64,000 nucleotides of DNA from Agrypnia vestita (taxonomy: Eukaryota; Arthropoda; Insecta; Trichoptera; Phryganeidae), in contig JADDOH010004244.1 of NCBI GenBank assembly GCA_016648135.1, forward strand, positions 62,001 through 126,000. Reading direction: 5' to 3'. This document shows, piece by piece, positions 10,056-22,384 of the stretch. The notes under the pieces are model-generated. The model saw only the letters and a list, made by a program, of their open reading frames with translations. It ran no database searches and was not told where the DNA came from. The translations under genes were made by a program, and so were the position numbers. Numbering within the stretch: the first letter of the stretch is position 1; each line of letters starts with the position of its first letter.

Positions 10056-10818
10056 AGCCATGTATTCACTAGGGGACAAATTGTCCCTCAACAGCATGCG
10101 CGGCATAGGGTCTACGTGACGTTGCAACGTCGTGCACTGTTCTGCGACCTCGCGCACAACATAGCGCGGCATTTCTACGTGCCGTGGCAACGTTGCCATG
10201 CGCACGGTACCCGAGCGTACTCACTGCAACATTCCGCGGAGCGTCAGTACCACGTGGTATGTTTACAAGTGAATACGCATGCGCTGTATCTGTCAAGATG
10301 ACAATGCGGGGAAACGAAATCGTTCTCGAACTCATCGAGCTGTATCGATCGAAGATCGCATAGAATGTCCGTCCTTATTTCTCTTTGCAGTAAATAATTT
10401 CGCATTCTCCTCTTTTTTCTCCTCTTACTTTTCGATAAACTCATTAACATAAACAGATACGCGGCTATCATCATAACCTCATAGGGCGATATATTTCCGT
10501 GACGTCTGGAAAACAATAATTTTTTGCAAAAAGGACCTTGTTTTTAATAATATTCAATTTACTACAGTAAAACCTCGTTAATTTGAAATTGCGACCCAAA
10601 AAAACATTTCGAATTGCGCGGAACCCCGTTTTCGCCAAATGTCATACCGCAGCTGTCATCCATAACCTCATCGGATGACATTTCCGCGACAAGATATGCG
10701 AGTCCCGGTGTGTACACGTCAATTGACCGCGTCATTGTCTCCGAAACATGAGCGTAGATGTTGATGCGACATGTCGAGCGGAATGTTTCGCGATTTGTCC
10801 CCTAGTGAATACATGGCT
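10056..10818 (+). mobile_element. 763-bp TIR element, copy 1
   Basis: The ends are exact inverted repeats of 26 bp beginning AGCCATGTATTCACTAGGGG. Copies 2 and 3 are at 38880-39645 and 41168-41930. TTT flanks both sides, which fits a 3-bp target duplication. The interior has a GC-rich left third, the pogo/mariner-like block CAGTAAAACCTCGTTAATTT, and a stretch resembling a PLE coding sequence. No transposase is encoded. A 3-bp duplication suggests PIF/Harbinger mobilisation, but this is inference. Confidence 0.85.
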
Positions 10819-11580
10819 TTTATGTTGCAACATGAATATTTTAATTTACACCAAGTTGAACTTTGTAATATACACAAGTTGAATTATTTTTGTCATTCCT
10901 ATATAGAGAAGCAGTCCCTCTCATCATCAAGTATAAACAATAACAAACCTAAATAAAGAATCGTGTCAATCTATGTATTTGAGATTTTTTGTCATTATTG
11001 TGCAATGTGATATTATTCATAAATATTTTCACAGAATTGAAGGTATTTAGGATTTCGACGATTTATAAATTGTTTAATATCAATCCATTACGAGGAACCG
11101 AGTGGAGTGTTTTAATTTACGACTATCGCAAGAACGCTTGGTGCCAATTGTGTGGTCGGCGTTCCGAGAAGTTATTAAATAACTGAGGCATAGCTGAGGT
11201 TATAAATATAATTAAAAAGGGTATTTAATCAATCTTGAGAAAATTCTTCTTAAATATAGAAATACGTTTTTAATAGCAGTTATCGATTGTAAAACTGTTT
11301 GCCCGATAATCATTTTTTATATAGTACAAGTGCATATCAAAGAGCAAATATAAATAATATTTAAAATGAAAAACAGCAATCAAAAAAAGGAAAAAATTAA
11401 TATTAGAAATAAACAGTTAGGCAGTCAGCATTCAGCAAAACCAATCAAACTTTAAAATTGCTCTAAAGTTTAATGTATCGCACATTTCGTGTTTTGACAG
11501 CTTAATACAGAAAAACGCGTTGCCGCGTGCTCAGGTGGTGTGTTCGTATATTGATTACTTGTTGATATATAATTTAAAAA
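10819..11580. other. AT-rich stretch, nothing recognised
   Basis: No supported gene or repeat. Confidence 0.5.
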
Positions 11581-12257
11581 AGTAACCCATAAAAACCAAG
11601 TTTTTACCATACTCCCTTTCTTTGTGAAATATAACAATAATTAAAGACGAATTAAAACATATAACATAACACTAAACTTACAGGAATTAAATATATTTCT
11701 AAAATGTCAGATGTTTTGAGATGTCAAGATTTTGATAGATTCAATTATCATCAATATCGTACCTTATGAATTTCCAGCGCCAAATGATTTAGTCAGAATC
11801 AGATTTTAGTAATGTAGAATTCTTCTAAACTAAGCAGAAATCTAAAAAAAATAAATGATTATTTGATTTCTTCCCAAAATACCCAATTTTGCTGTCATCT
11901 GTGAACCAATTGTTATAAATTTTCGAAATTCGTAGTTATGTACCTATTATACCGACGGAGTAATTCAAATTTTAAATATTCCATGGCGTCGTCGTTAGGC
12001 TGCCGTTGGTAGTAATCAAACTTTTGTAATGATTCCAATTTAAAAAAACACATTAAAATTTCTAAAAATCTAAAATTATACTTTAATTATTAATCTTTTT
12101 TAACGAAAATTTGATAGATCTTCTTGATCGTCGCCACGAGTCTGCTTGCAAAGTTTCAGCTCGATTGGATCACGGGAAAAGGGTTAAAAACCGATCAAAA
12201 GTTTTTTCGTCTAGGAAACAAGCAAGCAGACGCCACGAGTTAAAAGAAAGGAAGTAA
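11581..12257 (+). mobile_element. Family A repeat, copy 1
   Basis: This family begins with AGTAACCCATAAAAACC and ACTCCCTTTCTTTG and ends with AAGCAAGCAGACGCCACGAG then a GGGAGTA-like sequence. A conserved core reads GCTCGATTGGATCACGGGAA. ACTCCCTTT near one end and AAAGGGAGT at the other form short inverted repeats, so it behaves like a non-autonomous DNA element of about 500-680 bp. Eight copies and one fragment lie in this window, in both orientations. No protein is encoded. Confidence 0.8.
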
Positions 12258-12261
12258 AAAA

Positions 12262-12790
12262 GTTGCATCATAGCCGCGCCTTCAGGCCCTCAGACACTAT
12301 AACGTTTAAAAAACTCTGTGCACAGCTTAATCGTGAGACTAAGAGTCTGGCAGGAAAGTTGGGATGCAGCGGCTAAGGGGAGGTGGACCTACGCCTTCCT
12401 CCCCTCAGTTCGGAAAAAAAGAAAAGGTGATCCTCCGGTGCTGGACCACTTTGCGGTGCTGATGATCTCGGGTCTTGGTGAATTCAGAAGCAAGTTGTTT
12501 CATTTTGGACTTGCTAGTGACCCGTGGTCTACCTGCTGCCCCGAGAGGCAGACTCTATTATTATCAGACTATATTAATAAGAGCCAGAGCACTTATTAAT
12601 ACCTGTTTTAGATAATTGTCGAGAGGACTTGGTAAGATGTGGTGTCTCCATAGTAAACGCTGACCTACTCAGGAACTCCAATAACTTATCGTACTTTAGA
12701 CCCACTGGGAAATAAATAATAATTTTTTTTCTAGATTTTTTCCCAGGGGGGTTTCCTGCGTGAGTGACCATTGTGGCCCATTGTTGTAGT
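12262..12790 (+). pseudogene. R1/Jockey-type LINE tail (C-terminal region after the polymerase)
   Basis: The frame from 12318 contains WQESWDAAAKGRWTYAFLP, followed by GLGEFRSKLFHFGLASDP and a cysteine pair. This matches the known pattern in R1- and Jockey-like elements: WQ..WD...KGRWT, then SGHG.FR..LHRFGL, then a zinc-knuckle-like segment. After 12600 the reading continues in another frame (DLVRCGVSIVNADLLRN), then stops. The fragment abuts family A copy 1. It is frameshifted and lacks the rest of the element. Confidence 0.75.
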
Positions 12791-15250
12791 TAAATAATAG
12801 TACAAAAAAAAATACATATGTAGTTGCATGTTTTTTACGTAACAATGACTGTGCGTAGTTGGAAAGATGACGTACTCTTTACAAGTATACTAATTCAAAC
12901 GTATAAGCATGCTCAAGGAGAACCTTATACAAATAATCCCTGCTTTTCTTGGAATAAAAACATTGCTATAATTTACCACTCAAATATCTAACCAGATAAC
13001 CATTTATAATTGATGTGGTATACAATGTTATATAATAGTGGTCAAAGCATAATTGTCATAGAAGCGCAAACCAACGATAATACACCCGAATATGTTCAGC
13101 ATAAAGAGATCAACACTTCAGTACAGAGATCAGGCAACTTCCGTTATCTAAATGTTTGGATAAACCATTGCACAATTGCAACACACCAACAGTACAGGGT
13201 GGGCCAACACAACATATCCAAATAATCACTATTCATTAAATGTTAAATAAGTCGGACATGTATAAATACGATGTTCTTCATTTACATATTATTATCATTA
13301 AAAAAAGTCGATTTCACGGAATACATGTTACAATAATATAAAGAAATAGGACTTGTTCTCCTGGCATTACCTCATCTACATACGATGGATTAGGTATTCT
13401 AACCTCATAGTGTCCGAATGTATGATTGTGTTGCAAAAATGTTGGCTAGACGGCAGCACTTGCGTTTGCAAGGAATACATGGAATCGCTTACAGTTTACG
13501 AATAAATCGTTGTTGGTAATTCTACGTTTATTTCTATCTTACTCCGTGTTACTATGTATCGAGGTTTGTTTATGGAAATGGCAAGATTTTTCCAACGACA
13601 GCTGATGCTTTATGCTCAATTTGGTATGTTATTTAATCATGAATAGACTTACGCCGTAACGACATTGTATGCAATGTAAATTATGCATTTTTTTTCGAAA
13701 TAGTGGTATCGTAATCAATTATAACAATAAAGGCCTAAAATAAGCTTTCCAATAAAGCCAATACCATGGCCATTCCCACAATTTTAGTGCTTTATATCAT
13801 TTTAAATTTATCCCTAAAAACGCCCTATATCTACAATTAAACATCTATTTATTTATTAATTTTATTTTTTACAGGTGATTCGTCTTCTGATATATACCAT
13901 CCTTATCATCCTCTGATAGTATCATCCTCTTTCTTCCTGATAGTTACATAAATATTAAGTCCTTTCCTGGTTACATTGATAGATTTACGTTTGTGTTTAA
14001 AATATATAATTTTTTGTGCTATTCAGACGATGTAAGTTTTTTAAAACGAATAATTTACAAATAAATAATATAATATTTAATAAATGTGTTCAAAAAATAT
14101 AATTTTATATGTATATTAGTTGCTGTGTGGAATTTAAGATGGAATGTTAAATGGTTCTCCCAACAGATTTCCACCCATTTGAATCATGTATTGGGTTCAT
14201 ATTAGAATAATTTGTCTATTAGTGAACGATTTAAATATCTTTAAAATTCCCACAACTTTTTCCATACCCTAATATCATTCAAATTTATTGAAAATGTTAA
14301 TCTGAACATAACATTTTATAACCGAAGAACATTGTTCAGCGTCAAAACAGGTTAAAAATTATGTTATCATGTTGAAGTTCAAAATGGTATATCCTAATTC
14401 CTAATGCCCAACTTTCGTTTCTTTTACATTCACCTGACATTAATCCACTTCCATGTATTTAAAATTAATAATATAACTATGTACGTATGTAGCCAATGTC
14501 ATGTTGAGTTTAAATGTTTTTAATGCTACCAAAAAGTTGTTTTTACAGGCTAAATTCATTTGAAATCCACAGACATTATTGTGATCCTCCCTCTACTGTC
14601 TGAAACATGAAGAAGAATAATGAGGATGTAGGTATAGAATATAAACAAAGGAACTTAGAGGAATTGAACTGTCATGACAATTGTCATTTGGCACAATTCC
14701 ACAAATATTTCTCGCACAAAACAAAACGAATCCCTAGCTATGAGATTATTTTTGGAGTTTTTGAGCTATTTTATGTCTAACAGTCGAGATAATTTTGATG
14801 TAAGAATCCTACATCTGTATTTATTTTATTACTATCCTACATAGTATAATTAGAGTTATTTAATACATTAGTAGGTATATAAAGAAAATAAATAAAGAGA
14901 TGAGAAATTTTATATTTTAAAATAATGTTCATACATCACGTATTACATTTTTTTGTATTTGCAATAAACGTTTATTATTTGAGTAAAAACTCTAGGAACT
15001 TGTAACAATGATAATTATATTGAAGTGAACAAACTAGGAGCGAACTGGGAGTAGAATATGAGAAAGGCGAGTGTTTAAGGCAATTAGAATAGAAGACGTC
15101 TGCGAAAAAGCTGGCGTGATAAGTAACTTGTTGTATTAATCAGGTGATATAATGTCGATGTTCTAGCTTTATCTCAGGAGACAAGTAAGTCCTATTTTCA
15201 TAGAACAAAAAATAAAGAATATTGATGCGACACATTTTCACGCAATTTTC
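12791..15250. other. 2.4-kb AT-rich stretch without a recognised gene
   Basis: Only short open frames of low-complexity composition occur. I see no clear repeats, RNA genes or splice-supported exons. Confidence 0.55.
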
Positions 15251-15325
15251 TTTTTTAATAGAAATTTCGTTTATAATTTATATAAAATAACTTTGTAAAC
15301 ACCACTTTTTTATTGAAAAAAATTC

Positions 15326-15358
15326 AACATGTTTCGAAGCCAATGGCTTCTTCGTCAG
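15326..15358 (-). promoter_or_regulatory. Hammerhead-ribozyme-like motif at a PLE end
   Basis: On the minus strand the order is CTGACGA, a 6-bp stem GAAGCC/GGCTTC, GAAA, then ACATGTT. This matches the hammerhead core CUGANGA, stem II, GAAA, and a minimal stem III (AC..GT) followed by the cleavage base. It lies immediately past the end of the PLE endonuclease frame, where PLEs are known to carry hammerheads. Stem I is weak as drawn. Confidence 0.6.
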
Positions 15359-15960
15359 GGTAACAAAGATAAAATTTTAAAAACCGAAGTATAGATAATC
15401 AAAATATTTAAAAAGTTATATATGGAAAATGAATAATATAAAGTACCTAATAAACATGAAAATAAATTTAAAAGATAACTATTTGCAAAAAGGACCTGAT
15501 TATTTATAACATTCAATTTACTATTAACACTCTTTCTTATATCCAAAATTACTAATTTATCAAACTGTGATTCTGTATAATTTGTATATAAAATTTGTAA
15601 ACTCTTATTAATATCAAAAGAATGATCCATATCCAAAAGATGGTTAGCTAATTCGGAATAATTATTACTATTTAAACACCTTAAGTGTTTCTTAACTCTA
15701 ATTTCAAAATTTCTACACGTTTTTCCTATATAAAAATAATCACAATCATTACAAATCAATTTATAAACACCCGATTTAAAAAAAAAATTATCCTTATCTT
15801 TATTATTTAATATGTATTTTTTAAATTTATTATTAGTATAAAAAGCTGGTTGAATAACATTTGAGATATTTTTAATTATTGAATTAGAAATTTCATTATT
15901 TATAAATATAATTTTCCTCCTATGTTTATCGGAATCAAAAATTAAAGGTAAACAAAAGAT
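15359..15960 (-). pseudogene. PLE fragment with GIY-YIG endonuclease
   Basis: The minus strand encodes, in order, a tail of the reverse transcriptase linker region (NNKFKKYILNNKDKDN) and then SGVYKLICNDCDYFYIGKTC with R and H downstream (NFEIRVKKHL). This is the GIY-YIG endonuclease signature, here VYK and FYIG, with the CxxC pair seen in PLEs. The endonuclease nicks target DNA to prime reverse transcription. The polymerase is missing. Related fragments are at 23990-24160, 34320-34510 and 34890-35140. Confidence 0.85.
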
Positions 15961-16308
15961 TAAAAAAAAAATTCTTGTACTTTTTATTTAACATAATATC
16001 AATTCATTTTTTATCATAAACATTATTAAATTCTTTTGTTTAAATGAGTGCATAATTTTAGGATCACTGTGTGCACGGTCTAAGCGAGTCTATAACGTTA
16101 TCATTCCACACTCCAATAAACATTAACCACAAATCCAAGATGGCGTGCCAGGTTAAAATACAGTTAAAAGTAATTAATAATGATGCAGTGCGCGGGCGTG
16201 AGAGAGATAATCTTTACTTACTAAACTCTACGTCACCACTTACTATTAGTACACGAGGAGGTATCGAAGAAATATTTTACTAATGTTTATTGAAGAAAAA
16301 CAAAAAAA

Positions 16309-16803
16309 AGTAACCCATAAAAACCAAGTTTTTATCATACTCCCTTTCTTTGTAAAATATAACAACAATTAAAGACGAATTAAAACATATAACATAAAAC
16401 TAAACTTACAGTAATTTAATATATTTCTAAAATGTCAGATGTTTTGAGTTTTGATAAGACACTTCATGCTTTGTATAGTGAAGGACATATTATGTATACC
16501 GACGGAGTAATTCAAATTTAGAAAATGTTCCGCGACGTTATCGGGCCGCCGTTGCTAGTAATCAAACTTTTGAAATGAATCCGATTTGAAAAAACTCTTA
16601 AAAATTTGAAAAATACAAAATTATACTATAATTATTATTATTTTTTAACGAAAATTTGATAGATCTTCTTGATCGTCGCCACGAGTCTGCTTGCAAAGTT
16701 TCAGCTCGATTGGATCACGGGAAAAGGGTCAAAAATAGATCCAAAGTTTTTTCGACGGCAAGCAAGCAAGCAGACGCCACGAGTTAATATAAAAGTGGAG
16801 TAG
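16309..16803 (+). mobile_element. Family A repeat, copy 2
   Basis: Same left end (AGTAACCCATAAAAACC), core and right end as copy 1, and shorter in the middle. It is non-coding. Confidence 0.8.
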
Positions 16804-17344
16804 TAAAATGTTTGGATTTCTTTTCACCCCACCCTCGTGAAGGGATGGGGGTTGTTTTCGTATACACGTGAAATGAATTTCATGTCAAAAGAAAATTTTA
16901 AACAAAGTTAGATGTAAGTCGTAGTAGATATACGAAACGGCCATGAAAAGGGAAATGAAAATTACCATTTTCTTACTATGAATAATGATGCTACAAATAT
17001 ATTGTAATTTAATAATCCTATTTCGGTGTGTGTTGATCGGGTGTGATGATTGAAAGTAATAAAAAACTGAATCATGCACACAAAGTAATTTGGTGATGAC
17101 GTGGCCGATAATTTTTTCGGTTCTTTTCAAATACGAAAGCTTTTCATGTTAACTATTTTATTGTTTCATTTTAAAAGAAAATAAATGTCCCAAGTCACAT
17201 AGCATTTTCAAAATTTTCTGATCCTTTTAAGCAACGTTAAAAATATTTTATGTTCTATCCAGTCAGCGGCAAAGATAAATATGCGATATACACTTTGTTA
17301 TTACAAATTACCAAACAAGTTTTGGATCCATATTGGTAAAAATA
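16804..17344. other. AT-rich stretch, nothing recognised
   Basis: No supported gene or repeat. Confidence 0.5.
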
Positions 17345-18097
17345 TCTATACCTATAAAACTCAATGACTGTCTTTCTGTCTGTTCTCTATACAAATCCAC
17401 ACCGTTTATCCGATTCGATTTAAATTTTGCATACTTATGCTTTGGGACCCGGCGGGTAACATAGGCAACATTTCAACCCTATTCTCGTACACCTTCCCCT
17501 CCTCCTGACATATTTTCGATGCAAATCTATACCGATTGACAGATCGGACTCAAAATTTGAAAACTTAATCTTTAGGACTCATCGGGTAACATAAGCCATA
17601 TTTCCCCCATTCTCATACCCCTTTCCCTCCTCCTGACATATTTTCGATGCAAATCTGTACCGTTTGACTGATCGGACTCAAAATTTGGAAACTTATTCTT
17701 TAGGACTCAGCGGGTAGCATAGGCGATATTTACCCTCTACTTCTTTACCCCTTCCTCTCCCCTGACATATTTTCGATGCAAATCTGTAGCGTTTGACCGA
17801 TCGAACTCAAAATTTGGAAACTTTTTCTTCAGACCTCATACCCCTTCCCCTTCCCTGACATATGTTCGATGCAAATCTGTACCGCTTGACCGATCGGACT
17901 CAAAATTAGGAAACTTATTCTTTAAGACTCGGCGGGTAACATAGGCGATATTTCCCCCCTATTCTTATACCCCTTCCTCTCCCCCTGACATATTTTCGAT
18001 GCAAATCTATACCGTTCGAATCAAACTTTTCTTTCTCCTCACAAGTTTATTTTCAACTTAATCCTTAACCCGTACAACGCCGGGTACGAACAGCTAG
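17345..18097 (+). mobile_element. Non-autonomous Helitron with internal tandem repeats, copy 1
   Basis: It begins with TC after an A and ends with CTAG before a T. A short hairpin, CCCGTACAACGCCGGG, lies about 10 bases from the end. These are the structural hallmarks of Helitrons, which move by rolling-circle replication. The 5' leader CCTATAAAACTCAATG is shared with copies at 26740 and 44907. The interior has about five units of roughly 125 bp, each containing CGATGCAAATCT, an ACCG..CGA block and GGCGGGTAACATAGG. No Rep/helicase is encoded. Confidence 0.85.
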
Positions 18098-18559
18098 TTT
18101 TTTATAAAATATAAATGGAATATACCTTCCATATTTAAGAAACGTGTTCTAGTCGCTTCATGGACGCCATTAAATTTACACCAGCAATTTTTTTTAATAT
18201 ATTGTAAAGGTATTCTTAATATATAATATATACGACACAATTTAAAAAATATATATATTACCACTTCAATGTAGATATATTATCTATTCTAGAGCGAGCG
18301 TTTGTATTAAGAAAAGGAGTACCTAAGTTAAATTATGTAGTTTTAATGTACGTAGTCTTTGTCTGCTTTTTGTAGACATTTTTCGTCTGTTATCAATCTA
18401 GTGTTATCCGGTAGGCCATTAAAATACTTTTTACGAGATATGTTCAGTGACATAGCGCAAATAAGGTTTAATATTTTTATGCTAGAAATAAGTGTTTTAG
18501 TCATGGTTGTGTCGTTATTAAATAATACATAACGAATATTTAAAAAAAAAATTAATCGC
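18098..18559. other. AT-rich stretch, nothing recognised
   Basis: Only a short minus-strand open frame (18343-18561) without recognisable features. Confidence 0.5.
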
Positions 18560-19000
18560 AAAAGCCGCCGTTAGAATACAACTCAACTTTGTGGTCTCCT
18601 TACTATGAAACACACTCTAAGAAATTAGAAAGAGTAAATACAACACATACATTTATACATTTTAAAATGCATATTCCAATAGAAAACATAAATTCTTCTT
18701 CACTTTATTTTAAGAAATTATCAAACGGAGGAGATGTCTGCGATAAAGTGTTTCTATTTAAATTTATTAAGAGTATGTTGGACTACCCTGAATTCATTCA
18801 GATGGTCTCTTATAATATACCAAGACAATCGAGACATCACGAAGTGTTAATTTTAGGGACCCACAGAAAAAACTATGCTTTAAATTCACCGTAAACACAC
18901 ATGCATCACCTTGGAAATAAATTCTCGAGATTTGTTGACATTTTTTATTGTAGGAGCATACTGAACTAAAGAATTACTTAGATTTAGCATGTGCCAGTAG
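18560..19000 (+). pseudogene. CR1/Jockey-like LINE fragment
   Basis: The frame containing TLWSPYYETHSKKLERV, then DKVFLFKFIKSMLDYPEF, then a VSYNIPR and NYALNSP segment corresponds to the C-terminal part of a non-LTR polymerase ORF. After a stop it continues as GNKFSRFVDIF. The 5' part is missing. The 3' side passes into T-rich sequence, probably decayed 3' UTR. Confidence 0.75.
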
Positions 19001-19480
19001 AATAGAGTACAGTTTAATGGACTAAGTTTTTATTTATTTTTTGTTCTCCTTGAATTAGTGTGCCATTCAGAATTTGCTTTTGACTAATTATTCTTTATTT
19101 TTACTGTGTTATTAATTTGTTAAATGTTTTAATTATTACTGTTTACTATTATAGTTATTATTGTTAATACATATTTATTTATTTATTTTAAAGTGTTTTA
19201 ATGATTGTTCATTTCTTTTTAAATATGTATAATTTCTATGTATCATTTTTTTGACTTATTTTATTATATCTTATTATCTTATTCATCTGGTACATTTTTT
19301 AATTTATTTTATTTTATTTTATTTATTTATTTCAAAGGTTTTTAACTATTACTGTTTGCTTTTATACTAATCATTGTTTATGTTTATTTATTTAAAGTGT
19401 TTAAATGATTGTTTATTTCTCTTGAATATGTTTTATTTCTATTATTTTTTTGGTTTATTTCGAGAAAATCACATAGATGT
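19001..19480. other. T-rich low-complexity region
   Basis: Runs of TTTATTTATTT and similar. It may include the decayed 3' end of the preceding LINE. I see no gene. Confidence 0.6.
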
Positions 19481-19482
19481 TT

Positions 19483-19566
19483 TGCAACCTCATCGAGAAT
19501 CGAACCTGAAATCCCGGTACGAGAAACCAATGTCATACCCACCGGATTACAAGGCTCGCCGAGGTG
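19483..19566 (-). mobile_element. tRNA-derived SINE fragment
   Basis: On the minus strand a B box (GGTTCGATTC) follows an A-box-like region (TGTAATCCGGTGGGTATGAC) at tRNA-like spacing, but no cloverleaf with a closed acceptor can be formed. This is the pattern of a tRNA-derived SINE head. Confidence 0.6.
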
Positions 19567-20301
19567 AAGGTATTTTCAAAATATTCGTCTTAAAAGTAGT
19601 TTTTAAAATAAGCCCTTAACTAAACTAACATCCTGTTAGTTATTTATTAAAATAATCGTGTTGTGTGTATGTAAGTATATTCGAAATGTTGCGCATCGAA
19701 CGAGCATTTCGAAGAGCACAAAAGAAACAAAAGAGGTTTCGCCGAGCTGCCTTTTAAATTTCAAGGTTGGACAACAAAGAATAATTTCCCTGACTTCAAT
19801 CACTGACAAAGAGCGAAGAAAACTCTAAATTACTTGTGGCATGAATGCAGATGTGCACGTACAAATGCAACTTGTATAGAAAGAGCGCATTGCGGCGGTG
19901 GAACGAACAGTGCACAGCCAAGGGAATGATGGATGCATTTCAATAACCTACTTGCAGAATTAATATGTACATACATATACATTCAAATGCTTAATGCAGG
20001 TATTCAGATATTTCACGGAATACCTGGGTAAGCTTCGGACTAACTGAATGTTTCAGCTGAGCGCGAAATACAGGTAGGAATTATATTTGAGTTATTATAG
20101 AAATGTAGAGATAATTTCGTATTTTGAGAAATTATGCATTAAGATGTCACACATACAAGAATCTATTTATATTGGAAATTATGAATGAAAGTCATCTTTG
20201 GACGTCTAATAGGCTTACGATCTGTCATAAGGCTGGTTTAAGGCGATCGTCCGGGAGAGTGAACAAATTTCACAATTTTTTTTCATATATTCTCTTTATA
20301 T
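19567..20301. other. No gene recognised
   Basis: Apparently unique sequence. No open frame with a recognisable domain. Confidence 0.5.
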
Positions 20302-20717
20302 ACAGGGTGTCCCCTATCTCGACGTCAAGCCGAAATCGGGTGATAGGCCAAGTCATAATAGTTATTAGAAAAATATTTTAAAAAAATCCAAGTCATGTGT
20401 TTAAAAAATTACAAGCATTAAAAAAATCTACACCCCGTGACGGTCATTTCACTCCTGTTGCTACAAATCTTTATTTTTCTTCATTTTTTTTATTATTATG
20501 TAATCCTGAATAATGCTTCTGCAAACTTTTGTCCGAAAATCAAAGGAAACTGCTTCAGCTTGGATGAAAATGTCACTTTTTGACCAAACCGAGTATTCAA
20601 AATCAATACTTTGCCCAGTTTTAACGACTATTTTATTAATTTTTTCAAATATTTATACTATTATGACTTGGCCTATCACCCGATTTCAGCTTGGCGTTGA
20701 GATACGGGACACCCTGT
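20302..20717. mobile_element. 416-bp MITE with ACAGGGTGTCCC ends
   Basis: The TIRs span about 50 bp and begin ACAGGGTGTCCCCTATCTC on the left and, in reverse complement, ACAGGGTGTCCCGTATCTC on the right. The flanks are TAT and ATA, which fits a TA target duplication as in Tc1/mariner-type elements. The centre has no transposase. An open frame at 20513-20746 overlaps the right half and is not a gene. Confidence 0.85.
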
Positions 20718-21539
20718 ATATAGCGTTCTTTATCAAATTTTTGTAAGGAAATATATCATTTTAAAATATATTCATCAGGTAACATATATTTTAAATACGG
20801 ATATCACGTTAAAATGACACAATTATACAATTAATTAATAAATTACCAAACCATCGATGTTTTAAAAACGAAGAAAATTTCTCCACACTGGCACTCACAA
20901 TGTGGGCATTTTATGACTGAATGGCCTCGTGAGATGTTTTTTTTTTCAATAATACTACAAAATAAACGATTATACTAAACTTATAAAAATTATTGCAAAA
21001 TTTGTCAATTTTTCAAATATTATAATGTGGGTGCCCTAGAGACAAATTCTACAAATTGATACAAAAAAAATCCGAAATTATTCGAGTTCATCTACTTCAA
21101 AGATTTCAAATCTCTTTAAATGAGATTATCTCGGAACATGTTTTTATGACTTAATACCTTCTGCCAGTATACCCTCGATATAATATATTGATCACTTTGT
21201 TAAAATAACTACTTGAGTAAGTAAGATGAGTTGACTCATAACCAATTGGTTTTGGTAATTATCGTAGTTTGATAAAAATCTAATCTTATAACATACCCAA
21301 AATGCAATCTTTAAAAATACTCGTAATTAAAACGTAATTTAGTTCTAGTACCTGACTAAATATAAAAATATAGTTTGACAAAAGGAATGGGAAAATAAAT
21401 AATACTGGATATTATTATAAATATTTTTGCAACGTGGTTAAATGTAGTTTGGTTATTTATAACACTTTGATATACAAGTTTTACATACTTTATAAGCTTG
21501 ATTCTAAATTATCAAAATATATAAATACTTTATTAACGG
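20718..21539. other. AT-rich stretch, nothing recognised
   Basis: No supported gene or repeat. Confidence 0.5.
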
Positions 21540-21820
21540 CTTAGTATGAAAAGAAAAATAAAATGCTTAAAATTTTTTTAAGCATTTTTTTTTGACTTGT
21601 ATTAAAGCCAACGTTTAAATTTATAAAATTTGATAAAAGTTACTTTAATGATTGTCCAATATTTTATAGAAGATAAATCATAAACATTTGTAAAAAAAAT
21701 GCGAACTTTAAATCGCTTATTTTCATGACAGTTGGTTGACATATTCGAATATTTTCGACTTATATTATAGGTGTGAATGTACCTGTATAGTATTGTAAAT
21801 TAACTCTTTTATAGTCTATA
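21540..21820 (+). mobile_element. Decayed half of the 1150-1681 hairpin MITE
   Basis: The order of blocks (central AAATTTTTTTAAGC hairpin, TTTGATAAAAGTTACT, a Tn(A) run, then ATTTTCGACTTATAT) parallels the right half of the 1150 element at low identity. Confidence 0.5.
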
Positions 21821-22384
21821 TAATCAAAACTCATTATAAATTTGATAAAAATGAATACTTTATTTGCATTAAATATAAAAATATTACAATATATTGACAT
21901 TTACCACCGAGAGAGTATTATATTACGTCTCGATTAAAATCATATTGTGTTTCGAGAACTTTAAAATATTCCACTTAATTTAAAGTTTGAAATGTTGCTC
22001 ATAGGAGTCGGAATCACTTTTTGACACACCGATTATTTATTGTGGAACTTTTCTCCAAAGTTCCAGCAATATTTTATACTTTATCCAATTTAAGAAAATG
22101 GCTGCCACGGGGAGGAATGGAGCTAAGTTCGAGTGCAAAATTCGAGTCGAAGTTCCCCACATTCATTCTTTCCTCAAGTCATACGATTTCAAATTGACAA
22201 TAAACCACGTTGAAGGTTTTTTTACGAAATTGATGGAACATAATTGAAAAAGGAATGGATTCATTTTGTAGGATGAGCGCGGATAATGGTAAAGAAGATA
22301 AATGAATATCGATAAAGACAGCAAAATAGCTGGCATGATCAGATAGTCAGTATATATTTATATGTTAGTATTAATTTCTTTGGA
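21821..22384. other. AT-rich stretch, nothing recognised
   Basis: No supported gene. Confidence 0.5.

Noticed and set aside
10041..10516. Overlapping open frames on both strands
   Set aside because: They lie inside the 763-bp TIR element, and their equivalents recur in the other copies with frame differences. They are not genes.
17345..18097. Regularly repeated units that might suggest a CRISPR array
   Set aside because: Units are about 125 bp and contiguous, lie inside a Helitron, and no cas genes exist in this eukaryotic sequence.
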